This document shows positions 20,578 to 32,060 of a stretch of DNA of 64,000 nt, in pieces. The notes beneath the pieces were generated by a model. It made no database searches. It worked only from the letters and a program-made list of their open reading frames with translations, and was not told the origin of the DNA. Each line of letters opens with the position of its first letter. Within the stretch, counting starts at the first letter, position 1. The translations under genes and the position numbers were made by a program. Source of the stretch: Siniperca chuatsi (lineage: Eukaryota > Chordata > Actinopteri > Centrarchiformes > Sinipercidae); NCBI RefSeq assembly GCF_020085105.1, contig NC_058058.1, positions 3,667,587-3,731,586 on the forward strand, in the 5' to 3' direction.

Positions 20578-21561
20578 ATGGGTGCGAAGCACAAAGCCAT
20601 GGCCATTTCTACCCCGTGCCGAGCCCCAGTGGATGCACGGTCACTCGCCGGCGGGGGTGATGAGAAGGCTCCGGTGAGTTCGACTCCACGCCAACCGGAG
20701 CACTGGACCGTAGCCTGTAAGGACAGACATGGTGCAAAGCGCCCAACTCCTCCACCTTCACATCGGGACCTCCCGCTGGCCAACAGGTTTGACATCCTGG
20801 ACACGCAGGACTTTCCTCCACTGGAGGGACGCTCCCTTTTTCCAGCAGCCAAGTCTTCCTCCTCCTCTCGCCGCAAGTTACTGAAAGAGGCCGTGATCAG
20901 GAGAAGCTCTGGGGGTCTCATTCGTCCTGAGACGGCAGCGAACACCTCTGCTGAGGAGGATGCCGCCCCCTCGCCGCAGCAGTCCCCGGCCACAGCTATC
21001 CCAGGAACGGCTGATAGGACTCGGCGGGCTCCACAATCATTGACTCTGCCTCCTCTCATCCCCCCAACTACGCTGATTGTTGGAGACTCCATAGTGAGGA
21101 ATATCCCCTTCGTTAATGCGGTCACACACTGCTTTCCCGGAGCAACGATCCCCGACATCCTCGAAAAGCTCCCCGGACTTCTGGCTGCACTCCCGACGAC
21201 TATCACGAAAATCATAGTCCATGTCGGCACCAATGACACCGCCCGTCAGCAATCGGAGCTGACGAAAGCAGACTTCATCCGCCTCTTTGACCTGCTCAAC
21301 AGCACCGGAAAGCATGCTTTCATTTCGGGTCCAATTCCTACACTGGGTCGGGGAATTGGCCGTTTTAGCAGGATCCTCAGCCTTCATACCTGGCTCCAGT
21401 CTGTCTGCAGCACCCATGACGTTGGTTTTATTCACAACTTTAACTTATTATGGGATCGTTCTTCCTTGTTTGCACGAGATGGTCTTCACCCAAACAAGTC
21501 AGGTAGTCGCATGTTGGCGGCTAACCTGCAGCACGCTGTGCTGTCCTCCTCACGTAGTTGA
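20578..21561 (+). CDS. LINE ORF1 with SGNH/esterase domain
   Basis: Open for 327 codons from this ATG, and the frame continues upstream to the insertion edge, so the true start is lost. The N-terminal half is low-complexity and basic. The C-terminal half has SGNH hydrolase blocks: LIVGDSIVRNI (about residue 169), VHVGTNDTA (about 216) and DGLHPNKSG (about 301). Such esterase-like ORF1 proteins are known from L2/CR1 LINEs, where they accompany RNA binding. It is retroelement coding, not a host gene. Confidence 0.8.
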   Translation: MGAKHKAMAISTPCRAPVDARSLAGGGDEKAPVSSTPRQPEHWTVACKDRHGAKRPTPPPSHRDLPLANRFDILDTQDFPPLEGRSLFPAAKSSSSSRRKLLKEAVIRRSSGGLIRPETAANTSAEEDAAPSPQQSPATAIPGTADRTRRAPQSLTLPPLIPPTTLIVGDSIVRNIPFVNAVTHCFPGATIPDILEKLPGLLAALPTTITKIIVHVGTNDTARQQSELTKADFIRLFDLLNSTGKHAFISGPIPTLGRGIGRFSRILSLHTWLQSVCSTHDVGFIHNFNLLWDRSSLFARDGLHPNKSGSRMLAANLQHAVLSSSRS

Positions 21562-21654
21562 CTATTTACAACACCTGTTTCCCCTCGCTCTTCTTCTTTC
21601 TCTTCTCTGCCCACCATAAACAGCCACGTACTCTCTGCTGTCACTACCGCCCCC

Positions 21655-24497
21655 TTGTGGACTGATCATAGTGCTGCTATCTGGAGCCCGGATGCCTCTA
21701 TTGCCACCTTTAACATTCCTGTGGTAATTTCGGACAGGTCCTTAGTGCGAAACAGACACAGCCGACACAGCGACAATAATAACTTAATAAAGATCCGGGC
21801 CAGAACCCGACCTCCAGTCTCAACATCAAATCTGAACCAGCACAGACTTTTTAAGATGGCTCTTCTGAATGTAAGATCCCTCTCTAACAAAACGTTTATT
21901 TTAAATGACTTTATCTCTTCCACTGAGTTAGACTTTATGTTTTTAACTGAATCCTGGCTACATCCTGGTGATCACAGTCAGCTGGCTGAATTGTGCCCTC
22001 CTGATTATGACTGCTTTAGTTGCCCTAGGGTCTGTGGTCGAGGTGGGGGCCTTGTTACTGTCTATAGGAAGCATTTTAAGTGTGACCTCATACCTTGCAA
22101 TGATTTTTCCTCTTTTGAAGTGCTCATGTTTAAACTTGGTGGCCCCCTCCCAGTCATATTTGCTATTATATATCGCCCCCCTAAACCAGCTGGCTCCTTC
22201 TTGTTGGAACTCCCTGAGTTTTTATCCAGTCTTGTGTTAAATTATGATAGAATTGTTCTTTGTGGTGATTTTAATATTCACGTTGATGACTCCTCTAATG
22301 CCCTTGCTGCTGATTTTTTAAATATCACTAACTCTTTCAACTTACAACAACATGTGTCCGGCCAAACTCATTCCCGTGGCCACACCTTAGACCTAGTCCT
22401 TACTTTGGGCCTGAAAACCCCATCTGTGGAAACCAGGGACATGTTTGTATCTGATCACCTATGCATTGTTTTCAACTGTGAATTAGAGGCTGCCAGTTCT
22501 GTCTTATCCCGCTCTAAGTACACACGCGTCCTTAATGAGCATAGTGCCTCAAAATTCTGTACACGGTTCAATCCTCCGGGCAGTGTGTTTCCCGATTCCT
22601 CCAACACCAACGATTTGGTTGATTATTTTAACTACCAGTGTTCTTCAACCTTAGATCTCATAGCTCCTCTTAAAAATAGACAAAACTCAAAGACTAGAAA
22701 ACAGCCATGGTTAAATGACAGTATTCGAAGCTGTAAAAAGAATTACAGAAGAGCAGAACGCAGATGGAAGAAATCACATCTCCAGGTCCACTTTGTGGCC
22801 ATGAAAGAGTTATTACGCCTTTATAATAGGATGGTGAAGGATACAAGAACATGCCATTTCTCTGCACTTATTTCTGCCCATCAGCACAACCCCAGATTCC
22901 TGTTTAAGACTGTGGATCAGTTAGTTAACCCTGCCTCTCCTTGTGCCCCTGCTGAGTGTGATGCTGATTGTGAAAAGTCTCTTTTGCACTTTGCTGGTAA
23001 GGTGGAGTTAATAAGATCTGATATCACCCCCAATCCTGCCTTTTTAGATGTGGATCACCCGCTCAGGGCTTCTTTGAGCAATTTTTCTGCTGTTACTCTG
23101 CCCGAACTCGCAGACATCATGTCTCTTATGAGAGTATCCTCCAGCCCTCTGGACAAAATCCCAACTAGGTTTCTATTGGAAGTTATGGATTGTATTGCGC
23201 CCCTTTACAAATTATTTTTAACAGCTCGCTGTCTACTGGCTGCGTCCCTGATTTCTTTAAAACAGCTTGTGTCCAGCCAGTCTTAAAAAAACCTGGGCTT
23301 GATCCCACCCTCCTGGATAACTACCGCCCAATATCCAAATTGCCTTTTATTTGAAGATTCTCGAAAAACTTGTATCTAAGCAGCTCCTTGCTGCTGTGGA
23401 AAACTAATAATACCTTTGAAAAGTTCCAATCTGGCTTTCGTCAACACCACAGCACTGAGACAGCCCTTCTCAAAGTCACTAATGACCTTTTAATGAATGC
23501 AGACGCAGGCATGTGTTCAATTCTTGTGCTGTTGGACATAAGTGCTGCCTTTGATACAATTGATCATGGCATTCTCTTAGATAGACTGAGGCACTGGGTG
23601 GGCATATCTGGAACTGCACTAGACTGGTTCACATCTTATCTGTCCAATAGGAAATTCTGTGTTAGCATTAATAACTTCAAGTCATCCTTTTCCCATATCA
23701 AGTATGGTGTGCCTCAAGGTTCAATTCTGGGACCAATATTGTTCTCCTTATACATGCTTCCCTTGGGTGATGTAATCCGCAGACATGGTATTTCTTTTCA
23801 TTGTTATGCGGATGACACACAGTTGTACCTCCGTGTCAAGCCCACTGACCTTAGTATGCTGAGTTCTCTGCAGGACTGCCTGTCTGAAATAAAAAATTGG
23901 ATGTCGATAAATTTTCTTCAGCTCAACTCAAATAAAACTGAAATCCTTGTTATTGGGCCCCAACACATCACTAAACAAATACTGCCATCTACTGGTAACC
24001 TGTCACAACATATCAAGCCTGTTGCACGAAATCTTGGTGTCCTGTTTGATAGCAATTTATGTTTTGAGCAACATATCACTAAGCTTGTCCAATCATGTTT
24101 CTATCACCTCAGAAACATTGCAAAAACACGATCTATTTTAAATCTTAGTGATGCAGAAACTGTTGTGCATGCTTTTATCTCCTCACGCCTTGATTATTGT
24201 AACGGCCTGTTCACTTGTCTTAATCAAAAAGCTCTGACACGACTGCAGACTGTACAAAACTCAGCTGCTAGGCTGTTAACAAGGACCAAGAAGTATGACC
24301 ACATAACACCTGTTTTAGCCTCTTTACATTGGCTCCCTGTTGGTTTTAGGATTGATTTTAAGATCTTGTTGATTACTTTGAAGGCTCTTCATGGCCTGGC
24401 CCCAGATTATATTTTAGACCTTGTAATCCCTTATGAACCTTCACATAGTTTGAGATCTTCGGGCAGGGTCTCCTGTCTGTTCCTGAGTCCAGGATGA
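21655..24497 (+). pseudogene. LINE ORF2 (endonuclease-reverse transcriptase), frameshifted
   Basis: The first frame (21655-23286) has an APE endonuclease: LLNVRSLSNKT, FLTESWLHPGD, IFAIIYRPPKP, LCGDFNIHVDD, HTLDLVLTLG, VSDHLCIVF. The likely first Met is 21856. A T-run near 23214 shifts the frame, and further shifts follow near 23353 and 23405. The second long frame (23370-24497) has the [16 protein letters not shown], motif [41 protein letters not shown] and the L2 C-terminal [12 protein letters not shown]. The catalytic YADD is intact but at least three frameshifts make the copy inactive. Confidence 0.85.
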
Positions 24498-25171
24498 AAA
24501 CTAAGGGGACAGAGCTTTTGCTATCAGGGCCCCGAGGCTCTGGAACAACTTGCCCGAAGAAATTAGGTTGTCTGAGTCAGTGTCTTCGTTTAAATCTCGT
24601 CTCAAAACACATTTTTATCTGAAAGCATATCCTGATTTTACCTGAACTGGCTGTTTATTTTACTGTTTATTTTATTGCTTTTCTGTATTTCATGTGTTTT
24701 ATTTCTTTATATTTCGTCATTCACTGTGTTATTTTATTTTTCTTGTTGTGAAGCACTTTGTACTTTGTTTTGATAAGTGCTCTATAAATAAAGTTTTATT
24801 ATTATTTATTATTATTATAAAAAGTTTTAACAGGCACACTTTTACTTGGAGGCATATTCTTCATATTCTGAGTTTTATATAACTATAACTAACTGTAACC
24901 AAAATATTACACATAAGATAAAGACTGTGAAGCTTTTATTGTTATCTATCTTAAATATTTCTTGTCTCAATCCAAAACCTCATAATTGATAATTTGTATT
25001 TGTTCTCTTCATGTAAGCAGGAATCATTACTGAACAGTCAGGCTTCATAACTGAAACATTCAAATGAATATTGTAAACTACTGAACTAAGTATTGATCCA
25101 TTAATAAACAGCATCATCAGAGTGATCCAAGTCCCTGTTGGAGTCAGTCAGAGCATTTCCATAGAGAGCCA

Positions 25172-25218
25172 CTTTGCATCAGCAGCACCATGCTCCAGTG
25201 CTCTGGGAGAGTTTATAG
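25172..25218 (+). promoter_or_regulatory. V4 promoter: octamer-like and TATA-like boxes
   Basis: CTTTGCAT at 25172-25179 and tttatag at 25212-25218, as at the other V genes. Confidence 0.65.
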
Positions 25219-25297
25219 TCCTGAGAGTTGAACACTGGATGACTGACAGCTGTCCTTCATGACAACAGAAGCCACAGAAATCCTCCTCATCAAAAAC

Positions 25298-25780
25298 ATG
25301 ACTTTGATCTCCGTCCTCATCTGGACTCTCCTCTGCTGCTGCTTCACAGGTAAAGTCCAGAGAATCAAGCTCCTCTCCTCTGTGAACATCCGTCCCTCTG
25401 AAATGAAGCCGACAAAACCATGACGCTGCTTTATATTTTTGTCTCTGTATCCTCAGAGTCCAGAGGCCAGGTCACAGTGACTCAGCCTGGAGCAGTGAGC
25501 TCTGCTCTGGGAGGCTCCGTCTCCATCAGCTGTAGGACTAGTCAGAATGTTAATGTTTGGAACAACAAGCACCGTTTAGCCTGGTACCAACAGAGAGATG
25601 GAGAAACTCCTAAACTCCTCATTTACTTTGCTAGCACTCGAGCATCAGGGATTCCAGATCGTTTTACAGGCAGTGGATCAAACTCTGACTTCACTCTGAC
25701 CATCAGTGGAGTCCAGACTGAAGATGCAGCAGTTTACTACTGTAAGAGTCTCCATAACATCAACAGTCAGTGGTTGTTCA
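25298..25780 (+). CDS. Immunoglobulin light-chain V gene V4 (kappa type), intact
   Basis: Leader exon 25298-25349 and V exon 25457-25780. Both cysteines, WYQQ and LLIY are present with no stop. CDR1 is [18 protein letters not shown]2 begins YFAS, and the CDR3 end is [13 protein letters not shown]3 reads [10 protein letters not shown] where the other three have IPGRF. It ends in a perfect 12-RSS. Unlike V1-V3, the sequence after the (AC)n run is not the shared V flank, so V4 lies at the edge of the duplicated array. C-B is the nearest constant exon, on the opposite strand, beyond the L2-like insertion. Confidence 0.93.
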
Positions 25781-25808
25781 CACAGTGAAAAAGCATCGTA
25801 CAAAAACC
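25781..25808 (+). other. 12-spacer recombination signal of V4
   Basis: Heptamer CACAGTG 25781-25787, 12-nt spacer, nonamer ACAAAAACC 25800-25808. Confidence 0.95.
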
Positions 25809-25886
25809 TCCCTCAGTCAGACTGAACAGAAACTGAAGTGACAGCTGCAGCTGGAAGCTACTGCAGAGACTGATACACTTCACTGA

Positions 25887-25888
<2 letters not shown>

Positions 25889-25939
<51 letters not shown>

Positions 25940-25951
25940 AACACACACACA
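25889..25951. repeat. (AC)n microsatellite 3' of V4
   Basis: Longest AC run of the four, slightly interrupted (acaaacacaaac). Confidence 0.95.
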
Positions 25952-26139
25952 TAAAAATCCAATAGTGGATATAAAAACTTTACAAATCTATCTGTGCTTT
26001 TAATGCTTTTAATTCCTTTCCTTTCCTTTCCCATTCTCGTATTCAAAGTTCCGACTTTTCCAAGAATATTTCTTTGTTAAGACCTTCTCTTGTTTCAGAG
26101 TACAACATTGTAAGAAGTCTGGAAAGTGTCACCACATTG

Positions 26140-26790
26140 CTGAAGCGTCTAAATCAAGGCTCCAGGCCCAGATGGTATTTGTGGATATACATTTCGTAAA
26201 CAGCTTGAAAGAGCCTTTAAACATCTTTTCCAGATTTCAGTCGACTCAAGTCACATTCCCAAATATGGAAATCCTCTTATGTGGTACTCGTTCCAAGGAA
26301 AATTAATCTAAAACAAGTTAAGGAGTTCAGGTCGGTCGCCCTAACATCACTTGTTCTGAAAATTTTTGAAAAGCTCTTCAAAAACTTGGTGGTCACAGCT
26401 TTTGATGGAGAACATGATCCCCTACAATTTGCCCACCGGGCAGGTAAAGGTGTTGAGGACGTCAAGCTCTTCATCCTCAGTACTATATACAAACATCTTG
26501 AGGAGCCTACGGTCCATGCGCTTTTGTTTGCTGACTTTTCTACAAGAACACTCAGCTGCACCTTTAAATCAAAAGATTTTAAGATTCCTGATTTTAATTT
26601 GTCTCATCAGCTTGTTTTATAGATTTTTGATTTTTTTGACTGACAGTCATCAGAGGGTTCAAGTGAACGGCTGTTTATCTGAAACTGTAGTAACATGTAC
26701 TGGCTCACCTCAAGGGTGTGTTTTATGCCCTTTACTTTTTAGCATGTACACCGTCGGCTGCAGAAGCTGTAAGGAAGGCAGCTATCTTGT
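26140..26790 (+). mobile_element. Fragment of a CR1/Rex1-type LINE reverse transcriptase
   Basis: Broken frames show KAPGPDGICG (near 26160), EFRSVALTSLVLKIFEKL (near 26325), DPLQFAHRAGKGVED, LLFADFST (truncated motif A) and TGSPQGCVLCPLLFSMYT (near 26700). This order is the RT core of non-LTR elements. The fragment has multiple frame breaks and lacks the YxDD region. The exact clade cannot be given. Confidence 0.75.
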
Positions 26791-26799
26791 CAATTCTTG

Positions 26800-27370
26800 T
26801 TACGTTCACAGGAGGGACCCAAACGCAGGACAAGGACATGGTAGTGTTGGTTAAGAAAGAGGTTTATTGTAGGAAGGATACTCGTCTTGGAGCTGATGAC
26901 AGGGAATGGTATCTGATGGCAGCAGGGGAGAGAGAGGGTGATGGAGGAGTGTGGCTGGACGTGGGCGTGGAGAGAGTGGAAGCATGGCTGACAGGAAAAC
27001 AAACAGGCAGGCAGGAAAGAGATGATCCTAGGACACAGGAGCAATACGGTGAGTACAGGCTGGAACACAGAAACCCGTTCTCATTTCTCAGTGTGTTCCG
27101 CCTCGATTCCTCTCCTCGCTCCTCTCCTCGCGTCGTAGTCCCTCCCACCTGAAATGCGAGAAGGTCAGGAAGAGACTCGAGGCGACGTCAATTAAATAAG
27201 ACATGTGAGTGGCACAGCTGCATCATCTGTCCATTGTTTTGTTATAGCCTACCGCTGTATTGTATGATCTCAATTTCAATTCACAATGTATGGAGACATC
27301 TTAGTGAATTCTCATTGCTGCCTTCAGGACGTCAGTATGCTCTACAGTACCTGCATGTAAAAGTAATCAT
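26800..27370. other. No gene seen; possible repeat end
   Basis: Starts ttacgttcacaggagggacc, a pattern that looks like the edge of a fish interspersed repeat. Frames here are purine-rich and carry no recognisable domain. Confidence 0.35.
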
Positions 27371-27379
27371 TACTGTCAG

Positions 27380-28140
27380 TCCATGGTCAGGACTTCGACT
27401 AGGCCACTCCAAAGTCTGTCAGCCTCACTAGAATGCTGTATCAAATTCACATCTGAATCCATATAAGGTTCGGCTATTATGCAACAGATGTTGAATAAAC
27501 ATTCGCAAACAGTTTGCTCAACTTATCTCCACTAGGCCACTCCAAAGTCTTCATTTTTTTCTTCTTCAGCCATTCAGAGACCCCACAACAACATCCAAAG
27601 AACTGCAGGCTTCACTCTCCTCAGTTAAGGTCAGTGTTCATGACTTCACCAAAAGAAAGAGAAAAATGGCCTGCATGGCAGAGTTCCAAGACGAAAACCA
27701 CTGCTGAGCAAAAAGAACATTAAGGGTCGTCTCATTTTTGCCAGAAAACATCTTGATGATCCCCAAGACATTTGGGAAAATACTCTGTGGAATGACGAGA
27801 CAAAAGTTGAACTTTTTGGAAGGTGTGTGTCCCATTACATCTGGCGTAAAAGTAACACCGCATTTCAGAAAAAGAACAGACTTTGGAGTGGCCTAGTCAA
27901 AGTCCTGACCTGAATCCTATTGAGATGCTGTGGCATGACCTTAAAAAGGCAGTTCATGCTCGAAAACCCTCCAATGTGGCTGAATTACAACAATTCTGCA
28001 AAGACGAGTGGGCCAAAACTCCTCCACAGCGCTGTAAAAGACTCATTGCAAGTTATCGCAAACGCTTGATTGCAGTTGTTGCTGCTAAGGGTGGCCCAAC
28101 CAGTTATTAGGTTTATTGGGCAAACACTTTTTCACACCAT
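27380..28140 (+). mobile_element. Tc1-like DNA transposon remnant
   Basis: 27883-28110 encodes the end of a Tc1/mariner transposase: WPSQSPDLNPIEMLWHDLKK, then AKTPPQRCKRLIASYRKR and AAKGGPTSY stop. SPDLNPIE is the hallmark around the last catalytic Glu of the DD34E triad. Upstream pieces at about 27640-27875 (ENTLWNDETKVELFG) hold an earlier Asp region in another frame, with the middle missing. An inverted pair of about 32 bp lies at 27388-27419 and 27880-27911. The copy is deleted and inactive. Confidence 0.8.
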
Positions 28141-30239
28141 TGTATGTACATTTTACATTTTAATATACTGAAAAATTGCACAGCCCACCTACACACCGGG
28201 CCAATACACACTTTAGCATTATGTTACATATACTTGTAATTTTTTTATCATTTAATTATTATCCTTATTATTATCCTTCATTACACAGTAGCCTTTTTAG
28301 CACAGCCTCAAAAGTATGCCATTCTGCATTTGACTCCACATATTTGTATGAGCCTGTGACAAATATAACCTTTGAATCTTGAATTACTGAAGCAAACAGT
28401 GGTCTCTGTGGCAGACTTAATTTTTTAAATAACAGATCAGGACCCAGAAAAAGAAACATAATCAGGCATGAGAGGAGAGATAAATGGTGGTACAGTAATT
28501 ATTTCTGAGTGACAGGCATGACAAGGGTTAGGTCAAGGCTGGAGTAGAAAGAAGTTGGAGGGTTTTGCTGCAGTAGCAATAGCAAAAGCATCTTGCTTCA
28601 AATGCACAGGACACTTGTTGGATTACTTCTGAGGGAGTTTAAATATTGTGTATCAGATTACCAAAATGAAGTTTTCAATCTACCAGGCTGTGTTGTAAGA
28701 GTCGGTGGAGGGTGGAGGAACTGAAAAGGGGACAAAGAAATAATCTTCCCGTTTCAGTTACTGTAACAGCAACACTGTTGTCTGTGGTAGTTTCACTCTG
28801 TTATGCAGCACATACAGTATGAATCCCATTTGGACCATGCTGTTGCTGAAGTTTCAAAGTTGAAAAAATGATTTAATGGTGACATCTTCTGGTCTAAACA
28901 TGCCATTGCACATGTTTGGGGGAGCACTGATGATAACAGCAGCAACTTTGGGACATTAACTCTTTTGTCAGACCAGACCTTGTAGTACATGGTGACTTAA
29001 GTTCTATCAGCTATTCACTTATTCCCCCCACTTCACTATGCTCTCCCACGGTCTTCTCACGGTGGCAACACGCATCAGCTCACCTCCATTGCTGAAAAAC
29101 CAGGCTGTGTCATTGAACTCCTCTTTGGGATCAATCAGGGTTTTGAAAGTCACGTTTTTCCCTGAGACTGCATCCAATGGACCCTCGGGCAGTGCGTGCC
29201 ATTCACAGCATCCTAAAATAAAGAATACCAGCTTTCAGGTTCAGGTTTACCCTGTCAAATATGGGATAATTCTACTCTGTGTTGCTCTGTTTTAATTGAC
29301 TCTCCATCTAGCAATGCTTATCAGGAAATGATTGGTTAGAAACATTTTCTTGGTTTTTGTCATTTCATTGTCATATACCATAACAATATTGTGGAATTAT
29401 TAGAACTAAAAAATATATAATGTATGGTACCATGTTGTATTTGTATATTGTTGTATATTTTATATACACAACAAAACTGAGTATACTTACCCTTAATTCA
29501 CCACTAACCCAGTCTTAATTGAGCCAAAGAACCTATTCTGACCTTTCTCATTTACTTTTGCTGAGAAACTATTTTAAGTCAAATTTGGTTTATGTTAACC
29601 AGCTCTCTCTTAATAAATGTGAAGACCTGCTAGCAGGGCTGGACCTGGTCTTCCCTGGTGGGAACAATGTAACCTCTACAAGCCCTTTGGGAAACCTGGG
29701 GGCACTGATGTTTCACATTTTAAACATAAGATAATTCTATTTGGAACATAAACTTTGGTCTCTGAGTTATCTCATCCACTTACTACCTGTAGTAGTAATC
29801 AAGCATTACTTCCAAGGCCAAGGAGCACATCATTAGCTAACTACATTAGTTTGTGGTTACAGGTCTTGTAAAAAAAAAAAATAATGATAATAATAATATG
29901 TTGTTCACAACTAGCACATCCACTGTGTATTTCCCCCACTGTGTGGAACCTGACCTTTGATGCTTTCATAATTTAGGATCATGATAGCTCAGTTGGATTT
30001 GGGGAGGTTTATACTCCAGCAACCAATGAAATAGTAAGAACTAAGATAATAATACTAAAAAGTGTGTAAGCTGAGCAGCCGCACGGGGTTTCGTTGGAAC
30101 GAAATATTTTTCCCTTGTCATTCTTATAATATTCGGACCAACTAGCTCTACACTGCAGTACAAGAACAATGCCGTGTCTTCTCTTCATCGTCTGGTGTGA
30201 TTCTGCTAATGCTACATGCCTGGGACATATAGCATTAGC
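28141..30239. other. Intergenic, no gene recognised
   Basis: AT-rich sequence with short frames only. No splice-flanked coding exon, RNA gene or clear transposon was recognised. Confidence 0.6.
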
Positions 30240-30760
30240 CTGTGTCTTTTAGCACAGAATAATGTATGTATCCTCTCATGACTGCTGCTTCAGTTGTTTT
30301 TATTTTGTTCTTTCTCTGTCCAGCTCTCCAGCCACTTCTCAACTTTCCAGAGCTGCCATTCTCCACCTGCCCACCAGATGCCCTCTGACTTTTCCACCAA
30401 TCCTGGTCACCTGACTCCCACATCCACCTGCTCACCTGTTCAAATTCCCAAATCATCCCCACCTGCTGACACAACTGCCTCTCATTATCTCATCAGTCCT
30501 TCAGTGTATATAACCAGCTCAGCAGCCCTTTCCTTTGGCCAGTTCATCATGTTGTGCACTTGTGGTCCAGTCTTCTGTCCATGGTCCTGATGTGCTGCAT
30601 GATCGCTGCTATTTGTGTTTTTAGCTGCTGCCTGTTTATGACCTGCCTGGCTTTGCCCTCTGGATTAGTTTGCTTGTTTCGACTTCCTGTTACCTGAACA
30701 TTGGTTTAGTAAATACCTTTTTCTTTGACCTGTTCTGCCTCAGTGCATTTGGGTCCTCAA
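30240..30760 (+). repeat. Possible retroelement-end repeat
   Basis: Pyrimidine-rich stretch with a tatataa-like box (gtgtatataaccag near 30507) and the end gtttagtaaatacctttttc, followed by ctgcctcagtgcatttgggtcc. The layout resembles the long-terminal or 3' regions of fish retroelements. No coding support; the class is uncertain. Confidence 0.4.
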
Positions 30761-30879
30761 TCCTATTGCCTCGTACAAACATCCATAATAGTGGCCATTG
30801 AGTGCATATACAAGACCCCTTTTACAGGATTCTCATTTTTAAACAAGTCAGCTGAACAAAAAAAGTCAGCCAGAGACAT

Positions 30880-31265
30880 CTTCTTCATCATCTTTGTTTT
30901 CATTATTATTCTCATACAGCCCCAGCCATCTTTATTGTATCCTCATCTTCATTCTCATCCTCCTCCATCATTTATCCTCATCATTTCTAGAATGTTAATG
31001 AATCTTGATCCACCTCATCATCCTCAGCCTTCCTCAGTCACTCTCATCCATATCATTCTCTCATAGTCTTCATCAATGCTCATCATCCCCATACATCCTA
31101 ATACTTTTTTTCATCCTCACCAACATCTATTGTACATCTTCATCTGTATCATCGTCCTGATCCATTCTGATCTCTCTCCTCATCCTCAACTGTTGTTCTC
31201 TTCATCCTCATCAATTTTCATTCTCTTCGATCTTCATCCCCATCTTCAGTCTTCTGCTCCTTAAC
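30880..31265 (+). repeat. Degenerate TCATCC-rich tract
   Basis: Almost 400 bp of imperfect catcctcatc/ttcatcc units, strongly pyrimidine-biased on this strand. Open frames here are by-products of composition. Confidence 0.8.
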
Positions 31266-31749
31266 CATCCAGTTTAGGGCTCGTGATTGTTACGTGGCTG
31301 GTATTGTTTTCACCTTGTGAGTCTGTGTGTGTGTCATCATTGCAAAATGTGGTCCTGGAGACACCAGCTGCAGCAGGAACTAACACAGAAGCGGTTTTGA
31401 GTACTTTGGCAGGTGTTGTCAATGCGATAGCGTCACAACCATGTAAGATGCAGTCACGAAACTTTACAGGTGTGTAGTTAAGTTTAAAATGAAGCCCAAG
31501 CTCAAAAATGGGTGTGGTCTGAGCAGGGACTCCTTCACTTCTCTCATGTCATGTGTTCCATTGCATCAAACACAACGATTTGGTGTTGTGAGTCGCCGTT
31601 GGTGTGATGCCATTGCTAGAGGGGGTTTTTTAAACTGCAAATTTGTTTAATTAATTAATTGAATATTTAAATATTTATTAAAAAGATTATATTCAACAAC
31701 AGATTAACAAGACTAAGACTAAAGACTAAGTCTACAGCCATGCGTGTGG

Positions 31750-32060
31750 CTCTGTGAGGCTGTACAGCCTGTGACCTAAATGCTAACGTTAGCATACTAA
31801 AATGCTCACAATGACAATTACAAAGTATAGCTGAAGTATTTACTCATAAGACAAATTTTGGGACAAAATAAAATTTTGACCTGATGATGGAGCTAGATTA
31901 AAAGTTAAGGAATCACCAAAATTATTACAATTTATTCTGATGGGGACATGAATGTCTGTACCAAGTGTCATGGCAATCCGTCCCCTAGTTGTTGAGATGG
32001 ACCTGACAAACAGAGTGATTATCTGATCATAAATTGATCCATCAGGAGACATTGGGACTT
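31750..32060 (-). repeat. Dispersed repeat, copy 1 (family with atgctaacgttagcat)
   Basis: Shares the pattern ctaacgttagcat / catgaatgtctgta / ttgttgagatgg with 34480-34800, 42600-43030 and 45085-45340. A common non-coding fish repeat; no name can be given safely. Confidence 0.6.

Larger units (their letters stand above)
20517..24817 (+). mobile_element. L2/Maui-like LINE with ORF1 and ORF2, inserted upstream of C-B
   Basis: About 4.3 kb interrupting sequence that is continuous beside C-A (ttcagt on the left, aaaaagt on the right). It is truncated within ORF1, since the ORF1 frame is open to the left edge. The 3' end has ctctataaataaagttttatt and an ATT-rich tail, typical of L2. It lies between the C-B exon and V4, where J would be expected. 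Endonuclease, RT and esterase domains are described under its ORFs. Confidence 0.88.

Noticed and set aside
20578-21561. SGNH esterase as a host enzyme gene
   Set aside because: It is directly followed by L2-type endonuclease and RT and sits inside one insertion, so it is LINE ORF1.
25858-26046. Cys-Val repeat frames near the AC runs
   Set aside because: Translation of the dinucleotide microsatellite.
30294-31264. Several long frames rich in Ser, Pro, His and Ile
   Set aside because: They follow from pyrimidine-rich and TCATCC-repeat composition.
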